A program made the translations under genes and the position numbers. A model generated the notes under the pieces. It saw only the letters and a program-made list of their open reading frames with translations, did no database searches and had not been told where the DNA came from. From Ilumatobacteraceae bacterium (lineage in GTDB: Bacteria; Actinomycetota; Acidimicrobiia; Acidimicrobiales; Ilumatobacteraceae): 8,752 nucleotides of DNA. Location: the NCBI GenBank assembly GCA_030727685.1, contig JANRBC010000018.1, positions 509 to 9,260 on the forward strand. The letters are read 5' to 3'. Below are positions 6,930-8,752 of this stretch, piece after piece. How positions within the stretch are numbered: position 1 is the stretch's first letter; the number at the start of each line of letters is the position of its first letter.

Positions 6930-7844
6930 TTATGCGCTGATGCGGTCTGAGGCCATCTTGGCGCCAACCTTGCCGATGCGCTCAATTCGCTTAAATAGAG
7001 CCTCTCGCGCTTTTTCGGCTTCGTCGGTTAAGCCCGTAGCTTGCTCGAGTTTCCAATGACGCATAACGACTGGCTGCAAGATCTGGTCGTGATGAATTAA
7101 CAAATCATAAATTCCGACGCGAGCGATTTCGCGAGAGAGACGCTCAAAATCAGGAATGCCCGTACCAGGCATTGCGAAAGTTCGTACTGCTCGCTCGATA
7201 CCAATGATCATGTTCGATGGATCAACTGCGATCGCTGCTGTTGTCAGATCGCGGTAAAACAAATAGTGCAGATTTTCGTCGTTGCCAACACGCGCCATGA
7301 TCGCTTCACCAACTTCGTCGTGCATCATTTTGCCCGTATTGCGGTGAGCGATGCGCGTTGCAAGTTCTTGCATGCTCAAATAAGCGAGCGCCTCGTATAA
7401 GTCAAGTGGCGCCGGCACTTCGCCCCCGCGTACCTGTTGCATACGACCTCGCTCAAGTGCGATCGGGTCAATTGCTCGCGTCACAGTCAAATAGTCGCGA
7501 ATGACAATTGAGTGTCGCCCTTCTTCGGCCGTCCAATTGCGGCCCCATTCTCCATATACACCGTCGTTGCCGAAAAGTGAGTTGATGTCTCGAAAGTAGT
7601 AAGGCAGATTATCTTCAGTCAACAAATTTACGAACAAAGAACCGCGCACTGCATCTGACATCTCGATCTCATCAGCGCCGAAGTCTGAATCGTTTTCAGA
7701 CCACTGCTTGCCTGGTTCGAAATCTTTGCCCCGACTGTATGGCACCATCTCGTGTGGAAACCACTCTTTTGCGACACCAAGATGACGATTGAGCAAGTCA
7801 GCGGCAACAGGCTCGATTTCTTTTAGAAGTGTTGGCTCGTCCAC
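6930..7844 (-). CDS. Acyl-[acyl-carrier-protein] desaturase, soluble diiron type (DesA/FAB2 family)
   Basis: This 304-residue protein is a ferritin-fold diiron enzyme that introduces a cis double bond into a fatty acyl chain bound to acyl carrier protein, using O2 and reduced ferredoxin; it is soluble and cytoplasmic. The six expected iron ligands can be placed: E77 (in NLLTEDNLPYY), E108 and H111 (EEGRH), E160 (MQELATRIAHRNTG) and E190 and H193 (DENLHYLFY). Their spacing follows plant stearoyl-ACP and mycobacterial DesA enzymes. The N-terminus, with LNRHLGVAKEWFPHEMVPYSRG, is also family-typical, so the protein looks complete. The start is GTG at 7844. The rmlD stop codon TAA supplies part of its AAGG ribosome site (7852-7855, spacing 7), and only 9 bases separate the two genes, so they are probably co-transcribed. 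Double-bond position is unknown. No other lipid gene is visible next to it. Confidence 0.94.
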   Translation of the reverse strand: MDEPTLLKEIEPVAADLLNRHLGVAKEWFPHEMVPYSRGKDFEPGKQWSENDSDFGADEIEMSDAVRGSLFVNLLTEDNLPYYFRDINSLFGNDGVYGEWGRNWTAEEGRHSIVIRDYLTVTRAIDPIALERGRMQQVRGGEVPAPLDLYEALAYLSMQELATRIAHRNTGKMMHDEVGEAIMARVGNDENLHYLFYRDLTTAAIAVDPSNMIIGIERAVRTFAMPGTGIPDFERLSREIARVGIYDLLIHHDQILQPVVMRHWKLEQATGLTDEAEKAREALFKRIERIGKVGAKMASDRISA

Positions 7845-7851
7845 AACTCAA

Positions 7852-7855
7852 CCTT
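7852..7855 (-). promoter_or_regulatory. Ribosome binding site of the desaturase, overlapping the rmlD stop codon
   Basis: On the minus strand AAGG is formed by the last two bases of the rmlD TAA plus GG. It lies 7 bases before the GTG at 7844. Sharing bases with the stop codon implies that translation of the two genes is linked. Confidence 0.6.
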
Positions 7856-8702
7856 AACTCGCCAAACGATCAACAAGTCGCTGCAACGGAGTGTGATAAT
7901 CGTCAAGCAGTGTCAAGTTTGCCTTACACATCTTGGCATTTTCTAGTACCGAATTAGCCGGGCGCTTAGCCGGGCGCTGCGGTCGCAAGTCTGCAGTTGC
8001 TATTGGCTGCACACGACTTGGGTCGAGTTCTGCTGCACGCAAAACATCTTGAGCAAAACCAAACCAACTAGTTGAACCTTGGTTTGTAACATGCCAAATG
8101 CCCGTTCGTGATTCTCGCGCGAAGTCAATCAAAACTGGCGCAACGTCGCTCGTAAAGGTTGGCGAACCAATTTGATCATCAACAAATGTCAATGTCGGAC
8201 TTGTGGCTGCGAGTCGCAAAATTGTTTTGACCATGTTGTTGCCGTGCTCGCCACAAACCCACGAAATGCGAACTACCGAATCTTGACTTAAATCGAGTTG
8301 TTGCTCGCCCGCGAACTTGCTAGCCCCATAGACAGATTGAGGGTTTGGCAGATCGCTCTCTATATAAGGTGTCGACTTTGTGCCGTCAAAGACATAATCA
8401 GTCGATATATATATGACTCTGGCGCCAACTTGACGCGCCGCGCTAACCACGTTTGCAGTGCCATCGCTATTGATCGCCATCGCTTTTTTGGTGTCTGATT
8501 CGCATGCGTCGACCGCAGTCCATGCGGCTGCATGAATTATCGCATCGGGTGCTGAGCCAACAATTTTTTGTGAGACCAAATTTCTGTCTGTGATGTCAAG
8601 ATCGGCGTGTGAAGTCGCAATCACGTCGAGCCCCGCATCTTTGGCGCCCGCAACGAGATCAGTTCCAAGTTGTCCAGCACTACCCGTGATTAAAACTCTC
8701 AC
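7854..8702 (-). CDS. rmlD: dTDP-4-dehydrorhamnose reductase
   Basis: RmlD (RfbD) is the last enzyme of dTDP-L-rhamnose synthesis: an NAD(P)H-dependent reduction of dTDP-4-dehydro-L-rhamnose in the cytoplasm. I start it at GTG 8702, giving 282 residues beginning MRVLITG, as RmlD proteins normally do. The frame is open to the window edge, but the extra upstream residues overlap the rmlB coding sequence in another frame. Visible features are the Rossmann motif GSAGQLG (7-13), the HAAAWTAVD segment (57-65), STDYVFDG (100-107) with the catalytic Thr101, the pair Tyr125-Lys129 (YGASK), VDDQIGSPT (174-182) for sugar-nucleotide recognition and RPANSVL (247-253). Length and catalytic residues are normal. 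The GTG overlaps the rmlB stop by one base (TAGTG). The product feeds rhamnosylated surface polysaccharide or glycolipid. rmlA and rmlC are not in the window. Confidence 0.94.
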   Translation of the reverse strand: MRVLITGSAGQLGTDLVAGAKDAGLDVIATSHADLDITDRNLVSQKIVGSAPDAIIHAAAWTAVDACESDTKKAMAINSDGTANVVSAARQVGARVIYISTDYVFDGTKSTPYIESDLPNPQSVYGASKFAGEQQLDLSQDSVVRISWVCGEHGNNMVKTILRLAATSPTLTFVDDQIGSPTFTSDVAPVLIDFARESRTGIWHVTNQGSTSWFGFAQDVLRAAELDPSRVQPIATADLRPQRPAKRPANSVLENAKMCKANLTLLDDYHTPLQRLVDRLAS

Positions 8703-8752
8703 TATTTTTTTGCTTTCAGCGGCTCCCACCACCAGCGATTGTCGCGATACCA
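8702..8752 (-). CDS. rmlB: dTDP-glucose 4,6-dehydratase, C-terminal end only (cut by window edge)
   Basis: Reading inward from the right edge on the minus strand, a frame gives WYRDNRWWWEPLKAKK followed by TAG at 8702-8704. The WYRDNRWWWEPL tail is the characteristic C-terminus of RmlB/RfbB, the NAD-dependent dehydratase that makes dTDP-4-dehydro-6-deoxyglucose two steps before RmlD. Only 16 residues are visible, so catalytic residues cannot be checked. The neighbouring rmlD, in the same orientation with a one-base stop/start overlap, supports the call strongly. The frame is too short to be noticed by length alone and is masked by the over-long open frame of rmlD. Confidence 0.88.
   Translation of the reverse strand, partial: WYRDNRWWWEPLKAKK

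Noticed and set aside
8405..8414. Alternating AT run
   Set aside because: It is inside rmlD coding sequence and explained by Ile/Tyr codons of the conserved YIST strand.

Overview
The window looks like an ordinary stretch of a bacterial chromosome with about balanced base composition. It is densely coding, with stop/start overlaps between genes, two GTG starts, a twin-arginine-dependent solute-binding protein, fused ABC ATPases of the actinobacterial type and a DesA-type soluble acyl-ACP desaturase. That combination suggests an actinomycete relative (Actinomycetota). The moderate G+C would suit a planktonic lineage such as Acidimicrobiia, but this placement is inference from gene content only. 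No mobile element, CRISPR array, RNA gene or phage gene was seen.

Layout: (1) Positions 2-1156, plus strand, hold the C-terminal half of a dimethylglycine/sarcosine dehydrogenase-like flavoenzyme (its folate-binding GcvT-like module), cut by the left edge. (2) Positions 1166-6741, minus strand, hold a complete peptide/nickel-type (Dpp/Opp) ABC importer. In transcription order these are the substrate-binding protein, an intrinsic terminator, permease B, permease C and one polypeptide carrying both ATPase domains. The last three genes are joined by 4-base ATGA overlaps. (3) Positions 6742-6929 are an intergenic region with the likely promoter and ribosome binding site of the importer. (4) Positions 6930-8752, minus strand, hold the end of rmlB (dTDP-glucose 4,6-dehydratase), rmlD (dTDP-4-dehydrorhamnose reductase) and an acyl-ACP desaturase, tightly packed and probably co-transcribed.

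How it works together: the binding protein would capture a peptide-like solute outside the membrane, the two permeases form the channel, and the fused ATPase drives uptake. The terminator directly after the binding-protein gene would let that gene be expressed above the permeases. RmlB and RmlD belong to dTDP-L-rhamnose synthesis for surface polysaccharide or glycolipid, and the desaturase makes unsaturated fatty acids, so that cluster concerns the cell envelope. The flavoenzyme converges on the importer with only 9 bases between the two stop codons and is probably a separate one-carbon/methylamine catabolic unit.

I found no convincing undescribed system. The most useful observations are a hidden rmlB C-terminus at the right edge with a corrected rmlD start, a corrected start and promoter for the binding protein, its lack of a lipobox cysteine, the internal terminator, and paired four-cysteine motifs in the fused ATPase.
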